Shown here in pieces: positions 37,115 to 47,101 of a stretch of DNA of 64,000 bases. The notes beneath the pieces were generated by a model. The model was not told where the DNA came from, did no database searches, and saw only the letters and a list, made by a program, of their open reading frames with translations. This DNA comes from Bacillus sp. (in: firmicutes) (GTDB lineage Bacteria > Bacillota > Bacilli > Bacillales > JACDOC01): the NCBI GenBank assembly GCA_017656295.1, contig JACDOC010000002.1:1-64000 (forward strand), written 5' to 3'. Position numbers and translations under genes: made by a program. How positions within the stretch are numbered: the stretch's first letter is position 1; each line of letters begins with the position of its first letter.

Positions 37115-40100
37115 GTGAGAAAAAAGATTAACAAAGTATTAGTGGCAAACAGAGGGGAAATTGCCATTCGGGTTTTTCGGGCGTGTACGGAATTAGGGAT
37201 TCGTACCGTTGCGATTTATTCGAAGGAAGACTCAGGGGCTTATCACCGTTATAAAGCGGATGAAGCTTATTTAGTCGGCGAAGGAAAAAAGCCGATTGAA
37301 GCATATTTAGATATTGAAGGAATTATTGAGATTGCCAAACGGGCTGGAGTAGATGCCATTCATCCTGGTTACGGTTTTCTTTCTGAAAACATCCAGTTTG
37401 CGAAACGATGCGAAGAGGAAGGGTTTATTTTCATCGGGCCAGAAACACGTCATTTAGACATGTTCGGCGACAAAGTAAAAGCTCGGTTTCAAGCAGAATT
37501 AGCAGGTATTCCAGTTATACCTGGAAGCGATGGTCCAGTAAAAGGACTAGATGAAGTGATTAAATTCGGTAAAGAACATGGCTTTCCAATCATAATTAAA
37601 GCGGCCCTTGGCGGTGGTGGACGCGGGATGCGGATTGTTCGTAGCTTAGATGAAGTACGCGCATCCTATGAACGAGCCAAATCTGAAGCAAAAGCCGCTT
37701 TCGGAAGTGAAGACGTCTATGTCGAAAAATTCATTGAAAAACCAAAGCATATAGAGGTACAAATTTTAGGAGACCAATATGGAAACATCGTTCATTTATT
37801 TGAACGCGACTGCTCTGTGCAGCGACGCCATCAAAAAGTCGTAGAAGTAGCACCATGCGTGTCCATATCCGAAGAGCTTCGTCACCGTATTTGTCAAGCG
37901 GCAGTTCAGTTAATGGAGAATGTCGGATATGTAAATGCGGGTACAGTGGAGTTTTTAGTTTCAGGTGACGATTTTTACTTTATTGAAGTCAATCCGCGAG
38001 TGCAAGTGGAACATACGATTACCGAGATGATTACGGGTATTGATATCGTTCAATCCCAAATTTTAATCGCTGCCGGTTATCAATTAAAAGATAAAGAAAT
38101 CGGTATTGAATCACAACAATCGGTCACGATGCATGGATATGCCATCCAATCTCGTGTCACAACTGAAGATCCATTGAATAACTTTATGCCAGATACAGGA
38201 AAAATCATGGCGTATCGTTCAGGCGGCGGCTTCGGCGTGCGACTTGATGCCGGAAACGGATTTCAAGGTGCTGTCATTACACCGTATTATGATTCTTTGC
38301 TTGTGAAATTGTCTACTTGGGCACTGACGTTTGAACAAGCTGCAGCGAAAATGGTTCGTAACTTGCAAGAATTTCGTATTCGCGGAATCAAGACAAACAT
38401 TCCGTTTTTGGAAAATGTCGTGAAACACGAAAAATTTATTTCTGGTCAATATGATACTTCGTTTATCGATACGACACCGGAATTGTTTATTTTCCCGAAG
38501 CGGAAAGACCGGGGAACCAAAATGCTTACGTACATTGGTACGGTTACAGTCAATGGTTTTCCGGGAATTGAGAAAAAGAAAAAACCGGTGTTTCCTAAAG
38601 CGCGTATTCCTAAGGTCAATGTAACAACTTCACCACGTGAAGGTACGAAGCAAATTTTAGAACGTGAAGGTGCGGAAGGCCTCGTCCGTTGGGTTAAAGA
38701 CCAACAAAGAGTGTTATTAACCGATACAACATTCCGAGATGCACATCAATCATTGTTAGCTACGCGTGTAAGAACGTATGACTTGAAGCAAATTGCTCGA
38801 CCAACATCTACGCTGCTTCCAAACCTATTCTCATTAGAAATGTGGGGAGGAGCGACCTTTGATGTGGCCTATCGCTTCTTAAAAGAAGACCCATGGGAGC
38901 GCCTATTAACGTTACGCGAACGAATCCCGAATATATTATTCCAAATGTTATTACGGGCATCGAATGCAGTTGGCTATAAAAACTATCCGGACAATGTGAT
39001 TCGTGAATTTGTTGAAAAATCAGCCTATGCCGGTATCGATGTGTTCCGTATTTTTGATAGTTTAAACTGGGTGAAAGGAATGGAAGTAGCAATTGATGCT
39101 GTTCGCAAATCTGGTAAAATTGCGGAAGCATCGATTTGTTACACCGGAGATATTGACGATCCAACGCGGACGAAATATAACATTAACTATTACAAACAAA
39201 TGGCGAAAGAGTTAGAACAGCAAGGGGCCCATATTCTAGGCATTAAAGATATGGCTGGTCTGTTAAAACCACAAGCTGCCTATCGATTAATTTCGGAATT
39301 AAAAGATACAGTTGATATTCCAATTCACCTACACACTCATGATACAAGTGGAAATGGAATTTTTACGTATGCAAAAGCTATTGAAGCAGGAGTAGATATT
39401 GTAGACGTTGCCGTGAGCTCAATGGCCGGACTCACTTCTCAACCAAGTGCGAATACGTTATTCTATGCTCTTCAAGGCACGGAACGTCAACCAGATGTTG
39501 ATATTCAATCATATGAGCTGCTTTCGCGGTATTGGGAAGATGTTCGAAAATACTATCAAGATTTTGAAAGCGGGATTCTTTCGCCACACACAGAAGTGTA
39601 TCAACATGAAATGCCTGGTGGGCAATATAGTAACCTTCAACAGCAAGCAAAAGCGGTCGGCCTAGGTGACCGATGGGATGAAGTAAAAGATATGTATCGT
39701 CGCGTCAACCAATTGTTTGGAGATATTGTAAAAGTCACTCCTTCTTCAAAAGTGGTTGGAGATATGGCTTTATTTATGGTCCAAAATAATTTAACGGAGC
39801 AAGATATAATGGAACGCGGAGATAAACTAGATTTCCCAGATTCTGTCGTTCAATTGTTTGAAGGGTATTTAGGTCAGCCGTATGGGGGATTCCCTGAAGA
39901 GCTGCAAAAGGTAATTTTAAAGGGGCGCGAACCAATCAATGTTCGTCCTGGTGAATTGCTAGAAGATGTTGATTTTGATGAAGTGAAGAAAGAGTTATTT
40001 GAAGAATTAGGGCGACAAGTCACTTCTTTCGATGCGATTGCATATGCCCTTTATCCAAAAGTATTTAGAGAATACCATGAAGCCGTTCAACAGTATGGTG

Positions 40101-40555
40101 ATTTATCTGTTTTAGACACGCCTACGTTCCTATACGGAATGCGCTTAGGTGAAGAAATTGAAGTAGAAATTGAAACAGGAAAAACATTAATCGTCAAACT
40201 CGTCTCCATTGGACAAGCCCAAGCAGACGGGACACGAATTGTGTATTTTGAGCTAAATGGTCAGCCACGGGAAGTGATTATTCGTGATCAAAGCATCAAA
40301 TCAGCGGTTGCGTCAAGAGTGAAAGCCGATCCGAAAAACGAAGCACACATTGGCGCTACAATGCCAGGTACGGTGATCAAAGTACTAGTAGAAAAAGGCG
40401 AAAAAGTGGAAAAAGGCGACCATTTAATGATTACTGAAGCGATGAAAATGGAGACGACTGTCCAAGCACCTTATTCTGGTGTGGTCAGAGATATTTTTGT
40501 ACAAGCCGGTGACGCGATTCAACCAGGCGACTTGTTAATTGAATTAAAAAAATAA
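37115..40555 (+). CDS. pycA: Pyruvate carboxylase
   Basis: 1146 residues, GTG start behind GGAGAGGTG. Makes oxaloacetate from pyruvate, ATP and bicarbonate. In order: biotin carboxylase/ATP-grasp (to about 450, GGGGRGMRIVR), carboxyltransferase TIM barrel (about 530-1000, TDTTFRDAHQSLLATRVRT), and biotinyl domain with biotin on K1111 in TEAMKMETT. Together with the PDH operon it splits pyruvate between acetyl-CoA and oxaloacetate. Confidence 0.97.
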   Translation: MRKKINKVLVANRGEIAIRVFRACTELGIRTVAIYSKEDSGAYHRYKADEAYLVGEGKKPIEAYLDIEGIIEIAKRAGVDAIHPGYGFLSENIQFAKRCEEEGFIFIGPETRHLDMFGDKVKARFQAELAGIPVIPGSDGPVKGLDEVIKFGKEHGFPIIIKAALGGGGRGMRIVRSLDEVRASYERAKSEAKAAFGSEDVYVEKFIEKPKHIEVQILGDQYGNIVHLFERDCSVQRRHQKVVEVAPCVSISEELRHRICQAAVQLMENVGYVNAGTVEFLVSGDDFYFIEVNPRVQVEHTITEMITGIDIVQSQILIAAGYQLKDKEIGIESQQSVTMHGYAIQSRVTTEDPLNNFMPDTGKIMAYRSGGGFGVRLDAGNGFQGAVITPYYDSLLVKLSTWALTFEQAAAKMVRNLQEFRIRGIKTNIPFLENVVKHEKFISGQYDTSFIDTTPELFIFPKRKDRGTKMLTYIGTVTVNGFPGIEKKKKPVFPKARIPKVNVTTSPREGTKQILEREGAEGLVRWVKDQQRVLLTDTTFRDAHQSLLATRVRTYDLKQIARPTSTLLPNLFSLEMWGGATFDVAYRFLKEDPWERLLTLRERIPNILFQMLLRASNAVGYKNYPDNVIREFVEKSAYAGIDVFRIFDSLNWVKGMEVAIDAVRKSGKIAEASICYTGDIDDPTRTKYNINYYKQMAKELEQQGAHILGIKDMAGLLKPQAAYRLISELKDTVDIPIHLHTHDTSGNGIFTYAKAIEAGVDIVDVAVSSMAGLTSQPSANTLFYALQGTERQPDVDIQSYELLSRYWEDVRKYYQDFESGILSPHTEVYQHEMPGGQYSNLQQQAKAVGLGDRWDEVKDMYRRVNQLFGDIVKVTPSSKVVGDMALFMVQNNLTEQDIMERGDKLDFPDSVVQLFEGYLGQPYGGFPEELQKVILKGREPINVRPGELLEDVDFDEVKKELFEELGRQVTSFDAIAYALYPKVFREYHEAVQQYGDLSVLDTPTFLYGMRLGEEIEVEIETGKTLIVKLVSIGQAQADGTRIVYFELNGQPREVIIRDQSIKSAVASRVKADPKNEAHIGATMPGTVIKVLVEKGEKVEKGDHLMITEAMKMETTVQAPYSGVVRDIFVQAGDAIQPGDLLIELKK

Positions 40556-40556
40556 G

Positions 40557-40600
40557 AAAGAAATAGGCCTTGGAAACAACTCCAAGGCCTATTTCTTTTA
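40557..40600. terminator. Bidirectional terminator between pycA and ctaA
   Basis: AAAGAAATAGGCCTTGGA pairs with TCCAAGGCCTATTTCTTT, one of the strongest stems in the window. Confidence 0.92.
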
Positions 40601-41518
40601 ATCCATACTTTGACGCTGATTGTAATTGCTCCGAACAACAAGCAATATAAAATAACACAATAAACCGAATAAGCATGTGATAAAGAACGCATGAAGTAAT
40701 GCGATACCTAAATTTAACTGAGTGATGATGACAAGTGCACCAGCAATTACTTGACTTAAAGTTAATACAAAGGCGATAATCCATCCCCAATAAAGTACTT
40801 TTTGGTGCTGGTAATGTCGAATGGTCATCCAAGTTACATATGCAATCCAAATAAAAATAAGACCAGCGGCTACACGGTGTCCCATTTGAATCCATTCGTA
40901 CATATTGGATGGTAAGGCAGGATCTGTATTAATACATAATGGCCAATCTCGGCAAACTAAGCTTGATTTTGTATGGCGAACAAGAGCTCCGGTATAAACG
41001 ACAAAATAGCTGTAAATCGTAATGGCAATAATGTGGAACCGCATTCGTTTATCGATAACAATACGGTCGGCATCAAATTTTTGATCAACTTCAAAAATAA
41101 GCAAGGTTAATAAAAAGACAGCGGCAAACGAAATTAAAGAAATACCGAAATGAAGAGCTAATACAAAATCTGACTGTCCCCAAATTACTGCCGCTGCTCC
41201 AATTAATCCTTGAAGGACAAGAAAGAAAATCGAAAGTATCGCCAAAAATTTCGTTTCACGCTTGTGTCCAATCGCTTTATATGACCAAATAGCTAAAATA
41301 AGGACTAACAAGCCGACTCCACCCGAAACGACCCGGTGGGCAAGTTCAATAATCGTTTCTAATGTAATATTTTCAGGGATGATTTGGCCATGGCATAGCG
41401 GCCAAGAACGTCCGCAGCCCATACCAGAGCCTGTTTTGGTGACTAGTGCTCCTCCGAGAAGCACGAATATCATCCCAATCGTTGTTAGGACTGCAAACCA
41501 TTTTAAATAACGTCGCAA
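40598..41518 (-). CDS. ctaA: Haem A synthase
   Basis: 306 residues, eight membrane helices. Oxidises haem O to haem A for caa3 oxidase. The conserved Cys pair loop [11 protein letters not shown] and the second [11 protein letters not shown] are present, with His ligands in helices ([26 protein letters not shown]). TTG 41518 is well spaced from AAGAAGGTG and gives the same length as B. subtilis CtaA. A GTG 3 codons earlier overlaps that site. Divergent from ctaB. Confidence 0.93.
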   Translation of the reverse strand: MRRYLKWFAVLTTIGMIFVLLGGALVTKTGSGMGCGRSWPLCHGQIIPENITLETIIELAHRVVSGGVGLLVLILAIWSYKAIGHKRETKFLAILSIFFLVLQGLIGAAAVIWGQSDFVLALHFGISLISFAAVFLLTLLIFEVDQKFDADRIVIDKRMRFHIIAITIYSYFVVYTGALVRHTKSSLVCRDWPLCINTDPALPSNMYEWIQMGHRVAAGLIFIWIAYVTWMTIRHYQHQKVLYWGWIIAFVLTLSQVIAGALVIITQLNLGIALLHAFFITCLFGLLCYFILLVVRSNYNQRQSMD

Positions 41519-41988
41519 ATGCTTCACCTTCTTACGAACATTGTCGAAAAATCATATGCACTTAATCGATATTACTAAAGGAATACTAAAAAAACAATTC
41601 TAAAAAAGATTATTCTTGAAAAACTATTGAAACGGAAGGGAGAGTCTGTTAGAAATATTTATGGAATCTATTTGGCCTCTCTTCTACTAAAATAGATTCT
41701 ATTGTACATACTAATTATGATATTTTGTAGTAAAAAAAACAACCGTTCGGCTAATAACGGTCACAAATTCGACATAAATACTTCAAAAACTCTTCACAAA
41801 AACGCGACGAGATATGTTTTAATATAAAAATGATGGGTTTATTTTTGTCCGAGATTTGAAAAACTGAAAATGGTTTCATTTAACCATTCATGTTGTACTA
41901 AAATTGTGATTAATATAGCCAGACTACAGTTTTTCCTATATAGTTATGTTATGCGGCTTGACCTTACGTATAGAGAGGGGGAGAGGCA
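41519..41988. promoter_or_regulatory. ctaA-ctaB divergent control region
   Basis: 470 bases without a gene. An inverted repeat GAATCTATTT/AAATAGATTC spans 41664-41699, and ACCGTT/AACGGT spans about 41743-41761. On the minus strand TTTGTGA occurs at 41767-41761 and TTTGTGAAG at 41800-41792, resembling the ResD-binding consensus TTTGTGAAT. ResDE control of ctaA is known in B. subtilis; here it is inferred. I could not fix the core promoters. Confidence 0.4.
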
Positions 41989-42900
41989 ATGTCCGACGTT
42001 CGTACGGTTACCGTTGATAAAGGAAACTTTCCTGAAACATCAGCGTGGCGAGATTTTTTAGCGTTAATCAAAATTGGTATTGTTAATTCAAATTTAATAA
42101 CAACATTTACTGGATTATGGTTAGCGCTTTATTTCAATAATAAACATTTTCTTCAACATTTAGATATGATGGTTTTGTCATTGCTAGGGTCAACGCTAAT
42201 TATCGCAGGCTCATGCAGTTTAAATAACTTTATTGATCGTGATATTGATCATGTGATGGAACGAACTAAAAAACGGCCGACCGTTACTGGAAAATATTCT
42301 GGTCCAAAAGTATTAACGATTGGTTTTTCATTCATCGTGATTGGATCGTTCCTATTATTTTTAACTTCTTTTACTGCTGGATTAATTGGTTTAATCGGGA
42401 TTTTTAGCTATGTTGTATTATATACGATGTGGTCTAAACGCCAATATACGTTAAATACGGTTATTGGAAGTATTTCTGGGGCTGTACCACCGTTAATCGG
42501 TTGGGCTTCCATTGATCCTGATTTACATGTAGTGGCGTGGATTTTATTTTTATTAATGTTTATTTGGCAACCGCCACACTTTTTAGCACTAGCAATGAGA
42601 CGAACAGAGGAATATCGTGCGGCAGGAATTCCGATGTTGCCTGTTGTTCACGGTTTTGATATAACGAAGCGACAAATGGTTGTTTGGGTAGCATGCTTGT
42701 TACCGTTACCTTTTTATTTGCATTCGTTAGGAATGCCTTTTGTCGTGTTAGCAACCATATTAAATATTGGATGGCTGATTTTAAGTATTGTTGGTTTTCG
42801 AGTGAAAGATGATATTAAGTGGGCAACACAAATGTTTGTCTACTCCATCAATTATTTAACTATTTTGTTTGTATTGATGGTTATTATGACCGTCATTTAA
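41989..42900 (+). CDS. ctaB: Protoheme IX farnesyltransferase (haem O synthase)
   Basis: 303 residues of the UbiA prenyltransferase family, nine helices. Adds a farnesyl group to haem B. First Asp motif is [19 protein letters not shown] and the second lies in the loop around [26 protein letters not shown] precedes ATG 41989. First gene of the ctaBCDEF cluster; the product is the substrate of CtaA. Confidence 0.95.
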   Translation: MSDVRTVTVDKGNFPETSAWRDFLALIKIGIVNSNLITTFTGLWLALYFNNKHFLQHLDMMVLSLLGSTLIIAGSCSLNNFIDRDIDHVMERTKKRPTVTGKYSGPKVLTIGFSFIVIGSFLLFLTSFTAGLIGLIGIFSYVVLYTMWSKRQYTLNTVIGSISGAVPPLIGWASIDPDLHVVAWILFLLMFIWQPPHFLALAMRRTEEYRAAGIPMLPVVHGFDITKRQMVVWVACLLPLPFYLHSLGMPFVVLATILNIGWLILSIVGFRVKDDIKWATQMFVYSINYLTILFVLMVIMTVI

Positions 42901-42909
42901 TAAAGGGAG

Positions 42910-42938
42910 TTCTTTCTATAAAGAAATCCACATATAAT
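42910..42938 (+). promoter_or_regulatory. Possible internal promoter before ctaC
   Basis: TTCTTT (42910-42915) and TATAAT (42933-42938) are 17 bases apart in the ctaB-ctaC gap. A small stem TTCTTT/AAAGAA overlaps the -35. Confidence 0.45.
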
Positions 42939-42996
42939 CTTGTTTTCCAGTCCTTGTGTTGCAAAACAATAAACGAAAGAGGGGTTTGATTAAGCT

Positions 42997-44076
42997 ATGA
43001 AACAATGGCTAACAAAATGGCGTCTTTACTCACTTTTCGCTATGTTGACGCTCATTTTGTCCGGCTGCGGTGAACCATTCGTTTCCGCATTAAGACCGGC
43101 CGGCGAAGTGGCTGAAGATCAATTTAATCTAATGTTAATAAGCACAGCGATTATGGTTTTAGTAATTGTAGTCGTTGTTGCCGTATATGTAATTGCACTT
43201 ATTCGTTTCCGTCGTAAAAAAGGAGACGAGAACTACATCCCGAAACAAGTGGAAGGAAGTCATACTTTAGAAATTATTTGGACAGTTATTCCAATTATTT
43301 TACTTTTAATTTTAGCTGTTCCAACTGTTTCCTACACATTTAAATTTGCTGATGTATCTGAAATGGAAAAAGTAAATGAAGAAGGAAACCGTGAAGCGCT
43401 AGTTATTAATGTACGTGCTAGCCTTTACTGGTGGGAATTCGAATATCCTGATTTAGGAATCATTACTAGCCAAGATTTAGTCGTTCCAACCGATCAAAAA
43501 GTTTATTTCCAAATTAAAGCATCTGATGTTAAACACTCCTTCTGGATTCCTGCAGTCGGAGGAAAAATGGATACAAACACCGACAATATCAACAAATTCT
43601 GGTTAGAATTTGATGGTGAAAAAGCAAATGAGGCTGGAAACCTATTCTATGGGAAGTGTGCGGAACTTTGTGGTCCTTCGCACGCATTAATGGATTTCAA
43701 AGTAAAAGCTATTTCACAAGATGAATTCGCTCAATGGGTAGAGGATATGCAAAATGCAGAAGAGCCTCAACCAACAACTGAGTTAGCAAAGCAAGGACAG
43801 GAAATTTTCAACCAAAAATGTTTAAGCTGTCACGCAGTATCTCCACAAGATAATCGACCAGAGCAAGCACGTTTAGCACCAAACTTAGCAAACTTTGGTG
43901 AACGTTCACGTGTTGCTGGTATTTTGGATTATAATAAGGAAAACTTAATTGAGTGGTTAAAAGACCCTGAAACAATTAAGCCTGGTAACAAAATGACTGG
44001 AACTTACGGTCAGCTTACTGACGAAGAGCTTGAGGCTTTAGCAGAATATTTAATGGGCTTAAAAGTACAGGATTAA
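42997..44076 (+). CDS. ctaC: Cytochrome caa3 oxidase subunit II with fused cytochrome c
   Basis: 359 residues. Lipobox LSGC (C24) and two N-terminal helices. The CuA domain has copper ligands C221, C225 and H229 in KCAELCGPSH, then a C-terminal cytochrome c domain with haem site C275/C278/H279 (CLSCH). Receives electrons from cytochrome c and passes them to subunit I. The fused haem domain makes this caa3, not aa3. Confidence 0.96.
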   Translation: MKQWLTKWRLYSLFAMLTLILSGCGEPFVSALRPAGEVAEDQFNLMLISTAIMVLVIVVVVAVYVIALIRFRRKKGDENYIPKQVEGSHTLEIIWTVIPIILLLILAVPTVSYTFKFADVSEMEKVNEEGNREALVINVRASLYWWEFEYPDLGIITSQDLVVPTDQKVYFQIKASDVKHSFWIPAVGGKMDTNTDNINKFWLEFDGEKANEAGNLFYGKCAELCGPSHALMDFKVKAISQDEFAQWVEDMQNAEEPQPTTELAKQGQEIFNQKCLSCHAVSPQDNRPEQARLAPNLANFGERSRVAGILDYNKENLIEWLKDPETIKPGNKMTGTYGQLTDEELEALAEYLMGLKVQD

Positions 44077-44103
44077 TTCGGACTAGACAAGGGAGGGTTA
44101 AAC

Positions 44104-45975
44104 GTGAGTACCTACGCACAAAAGAAGGGCTTCGCTGCCACTCTTTGGGACTACTTAACAACAGTAGACCATAAGAAGATTGCCATCCTTTACTTAGTTA
44201 CTGGTGGTCTCTTTTTCATCCTTGGTGGTATCGAAGCACTTGTCATTCGTATTCAGTTAGCGGTACCTGAAAATGATTTTATCAGTGCAGGTCTTTATAA
44301 CGAAGTATTAACGATGCACGGAACAACAATGATTTTCTTGGCAGCTATGCCATTGTTATTTGCGTTTATGAACGCTGTTGTACCACTTCAAATTGGTGCT
44401 CGTGACGTAGCGTTTCCATTCTTAAACTCACTTGGTTTCTGGTTGTTCTTCTTCGGAGGACTATTCTTAAACCTTTCATGGTTTTTAGGTGGAGCTCCTG
44501 ATGCTGGTTGGACTTCTTATGCATCTTTATCTCTAGCTTCACCAGACCATGGAATAGACTTCTATGTATTAGGATTACAGATTTCTGGTGCAGGTACGTT
44601 AATTGCTGGTATTAACTTCTTAGTTACAATTATTAACATGCGAGCGCCAGGTATGACATACATGCGTATGCCATTGTTCACATGGACAACATTCGTTGCA
44701 TCTGCACTTATTTTATTTGCGTTCCCGCCTTTAACAGTAGGTCTCTTTTTAATGATGTTTGACCGTTTATTTGGCGCAAACTTCTTTGATGTAGCAGCAG
44801 GTGGTAACACAATTATTTGGGAACACTTATTCTGGATTTTCGGACACCCAGAAGTATACATTCTTGTTTTACCGGCATTCGGTATTTTCTCTGATATTTT
44901 CTCAACTTTCTCTAGAAAACGTTTATTCGGTTATTCTTCGATGGTATTTGCAACCGTATTAATCGGTTTCTTAGGATTCATGGTGTGGGCTCACCACATG
45001 TTCACGACTGGTTTAGGACCAATTGCAAACGCAATCTTTGCGGTTGCAACAATGGCGATTGCTGTTCCTACTGGTGTTAAGATTTTCAACTGGTTATTAA
45101 CGATGTGGGGCGGAAGTATTAAGTTTACAACTCCAATGTTGTATGCAGTGGGCTTTATTCCTTCTTTCGTTGCCGGTGGGGTGACAGGTGTTATGAACGC
45201 CGCAGCTGCTGCCGACTATCAATATCACGATAGTTATTTCGTAGTTGCGCACTTCCACTACGTTATCATTGGTGGGGTTGTTCTTGCGATATTAGCAGCA
45301 ACACATTTCTATTGGCCAAAAATGTTTGGTACAATGTTAAACGAAACATTAGGTAAAATTACGTTCTGGTTATTCTTTATCGGGTTCCATTTAACCTTCT
45401 TTATCCAACACTTCCTTGGCTTAATGGGAATGCCACGTCGTGTTTGGACTTTCTTACCAGGTCAAGGTTTCGAAACAGGAAACTTAGTATCTTCCATCGG
45501 GGCTGGCTTCATGGCAGCTGGTGTCATTGTATTACTAGTCAACATTGTTATCACAAGTGTGAAAAATGAAAAAGTTGGTAACGACCCTTGGGGAGATGGT
45601 CGTACAATTGAGTGGGCGATTCCATCACCACCACCATTCTACAACTTTAAACAAACGCCTCTTGTACGTGGGTTAGATACATGGTGGATTGAGAAGTTGG
45701 AAGGTAAAAAAGAATTAACTCCAGCAGAACCGCTTGGAGATATTCATATGCCAAACTCTTCTATTTTACCATTTGTTATGTCTTTAGGTCTTTTCGTCGC
45801 TGCATTTGGCGCGATGTATCAAGTGGACGATAAGCCTTGGGCAATTCCAGTTTTAATTATTGGTATGTTAATCACACTTGGTGCCATGTTCTTACGTTCT
45901 GTTATTGACGATCATGGATACCATATTCATAAAGAGGACTTATTGAAAGATGGCGAAAAGGGGGTTAAGGCATAA
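44104..45975 (+). CDS. ctaD: Cytochrome caa3 oxidase subunit I
   Basis: 623 residues, GTG start behind GGGAGGG. Binds haem a and the haem a3-CuB centre where oxygen is reduced; proton pump. Signatures HGTTMIF, IFGHPEVYILVLPAFG (CuB His and the cross-linked Tyr), and HDSYFVVAHFHYV. Overlaps ctaE by one base (TAATG). Confidence 0.97.
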   Translation: MSTYAQKKGFAATLWDYLTTVDHKKIAILYLVTGGLFFILGGIEALVIRIQLAVPENDFISAGLYNEVLTMHGTTMIFLAAMPLLFAFMNAVVPLQIGARDVAFPFLNSLGFWLFFFGGLFLNLSWFLGGAPDAGWTSYASLSLASPDHGIDFYVLGLQISGAGTLIAGINFLVTIINMRAPGMTYMRMPLFTWTTFVASALILFAFPPLTVGLFLMMFDRLFGANFFDVAAGGNTIIWEHLFWIFGHPEVYILVLPAFGIFSDIFSTFSRKRLFGYSSMVFATVLIGFLGFMVWAHHMFTTGLGPIANAIFAVATMAIAVPTGVKIFNWLLTMWGGSIKFTTPMLYAVGFIPSFVAGGVTGVMNAAAAADYQYHDSYFVVAHFHYVIIGGVVLAILAATHFYWPKMFGTMLNETLGKITFWLFFIGFHLTFFIQHFLGLMGMPRRVWTFLPGQGFETGNLVSSIGAGFMAAGVIVLLVNIVITSVKNEKVGNDPWGDGRTIEWAIPSPPPFYNFKQTPLVRGLDTWWIEKLEGKKELTPAEPLGDIHMPNSSILPFVMSLGLFVAAFGAMYQVDDKPWAIPVLIIGMLITLGAMFLRSVIDDHGYHIHKEDLLKDGEKGVKA

Positions 45976-46604
45976 TGCACGTTGAAGAAAAATTTACGCC
46001 GAAAACATGGCCTGCATCTCCTGAAAAGGCAACCCTTGAAGGAAAAAATAAGTTTTTAGGTTTCTGGCTATTCCTTGGGGGCGAAACGGTGCTCTTCGGC
46101 TCCCTTTTCGCTACCTACTTAGCACTGAAAGATAAGGTACCTAGTACCGATCATGCGTTAGCAAAAGATTTATTCGAATTAGAACTAGTATTTATTGCAA
46201 CAATGCTTCTTTTAACAAGCTCGTTAACAAGTGTATACGCGATGTATCACATGAAGAACTACAACTTCCAAAAGATGCAAGCATGGTTATTAATTACGGT
46301 TCTTTTAGGAGCAGGGTTCTTAGGACTTGAGATTTACGAGTTTAATCATTATGTTCATGAATTTGGTCATACTTTTACTAGTAGCGCATTTGGTTCAGCA
46401 TTCTATACGTTAGTTGGCTTTCACGGTGGACACGTTGCCTTCGGATTGTTATGGATTATTACGCTCATGTTACGTAATGCGAAGCGTGGGTTAAACCTTT
46501 ACAACGCACCGAAGTTTTATGTTGCCAGCCTTTATTGGCACTTCATCGACGTTGTATGGGTATTCATCTTTACAGTAGTATACTTAATGGGAATGGTGGG
46601 ATAA
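45975..46604 (+). CDS. ctaE: Cytochrome caa3 oxidase subunit III
   Basis: 209 residues, five membrane helices, of the COX3 family, with the end FYVASLYWHFIDVVWVFIF typical of subunit III. The start overlaps the ctaD stop, indicating translational coupling. Confidence 0.95.
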   Translation: MHVEEKFTPKTWPASPEKATLEGKNKFLGFWLFLGGETVLFGSLFATYLALKDKVPSTDHALAKDLFELELVFIATMLLLTSSLTSVYAMYHMKNYNFQKMQAWLLITVLLGAGFLGLEIYEFNHYVHEFGHTFTSSAFGSAFYTLVGFHGGHVAFGLLWIITLMLRNAKRGLNLYNAPKFYVASLYWHFIDVVWVFIFTVVYLMGMVG

Positions 46605-46607
46605 CCT

Positions 46608-46937
46608 ATGGCAAATCAAACGAATACCGGTAACCCTAGAGTAGACTATGAGTTTCGTCGCAAAAAGAATGCTGAAGACATGAAATTTCAAGTCATTTCC
46701 TTTGTGCTAATGATTTTCTTAACCATCATTGCGTTTTTCGCAGTTGGTGGAGATTTCTCGCATTGGTTTGTCGTACCGTTCATTCTGTTATTAGCAGCAG
46801 TACAAGTTATTTTCCAATTGTACTATTTCATGCATATGAGCCATAAAGGACACGAACAACCTGCGTTGTTCCTTTATTCTGGCTTATTAGTAGCGCTTCT
46901 TACTGTGTTAGCGTTCGTAACCATTGTGTGGATTTAA
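46608..46937 (+). CDS. ctaF: Cytochrome caa3 oxidase subunit IV
   Basis: 109 residues with three membrane helices (FVLMIFLTIIAFFAVGG, WFVVPFILLLAAVQVIFQLYYFMHM, LLVALLTVLAFVTIVWI), a CyoD/subunit IV-type protein that stabilises the complex. Starts 4 bases after ctaE. Last gene of ctaBCDEF. Confidence 0.93.
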   Translation: MANQTNTGNPRVDYEFRRKKNAEDMKFQVISFVLMIFLTIIAFFAVGGDFSHWFVVPFILLLAAVQVIFQLYYFMHMSHKGHEQPALFLYSGLLVALLTVLAFVTIVWI

Positions 46938-46945
46938 TTGGAAAA

Positions 46946-46990
46946 AGGAGCTGACCTCCAGATTGGAATCGTCAGCTCCTCTTTTATTTT
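46946..46990 (+). terminator. Terminator of ctaBCDEF
   Basis: AGGAGCTGAC pairs with GTCAGCTCCT, inner GATT/AATC bases, then TCTTTTATTTTT. Confidence 0.88.
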
Positions 46991-47037
46991 TACGGGATTT
47001 ACACATGAAATTGTCATGAACTTGTCAAGACCATTCA

Positions 47038-47066
47038 TTGAATCCCTAAATTGTAAAAAGTATAAT
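47038..47066 (+). promoter_or_regulatory. Sigma-A promoter of ctaG
   Basis: TTGAAT (47038-47043) and TATAAT (47061-47066) are exactly 17 bases apart, 36 bases before the start codon. Confidence 0.65.
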
Positions 47067-47101
47067 AATGATAGCATGAACTAAAGCGAGGTGAAGGACA
47101 C

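Noticed and set aside
41870-42061. 63-codon frame overlapping the start of ctaB
   Set aside because: It is in another frame than ctaB, without a ribosome site; the overlap with a sure gene makes it a shadow.
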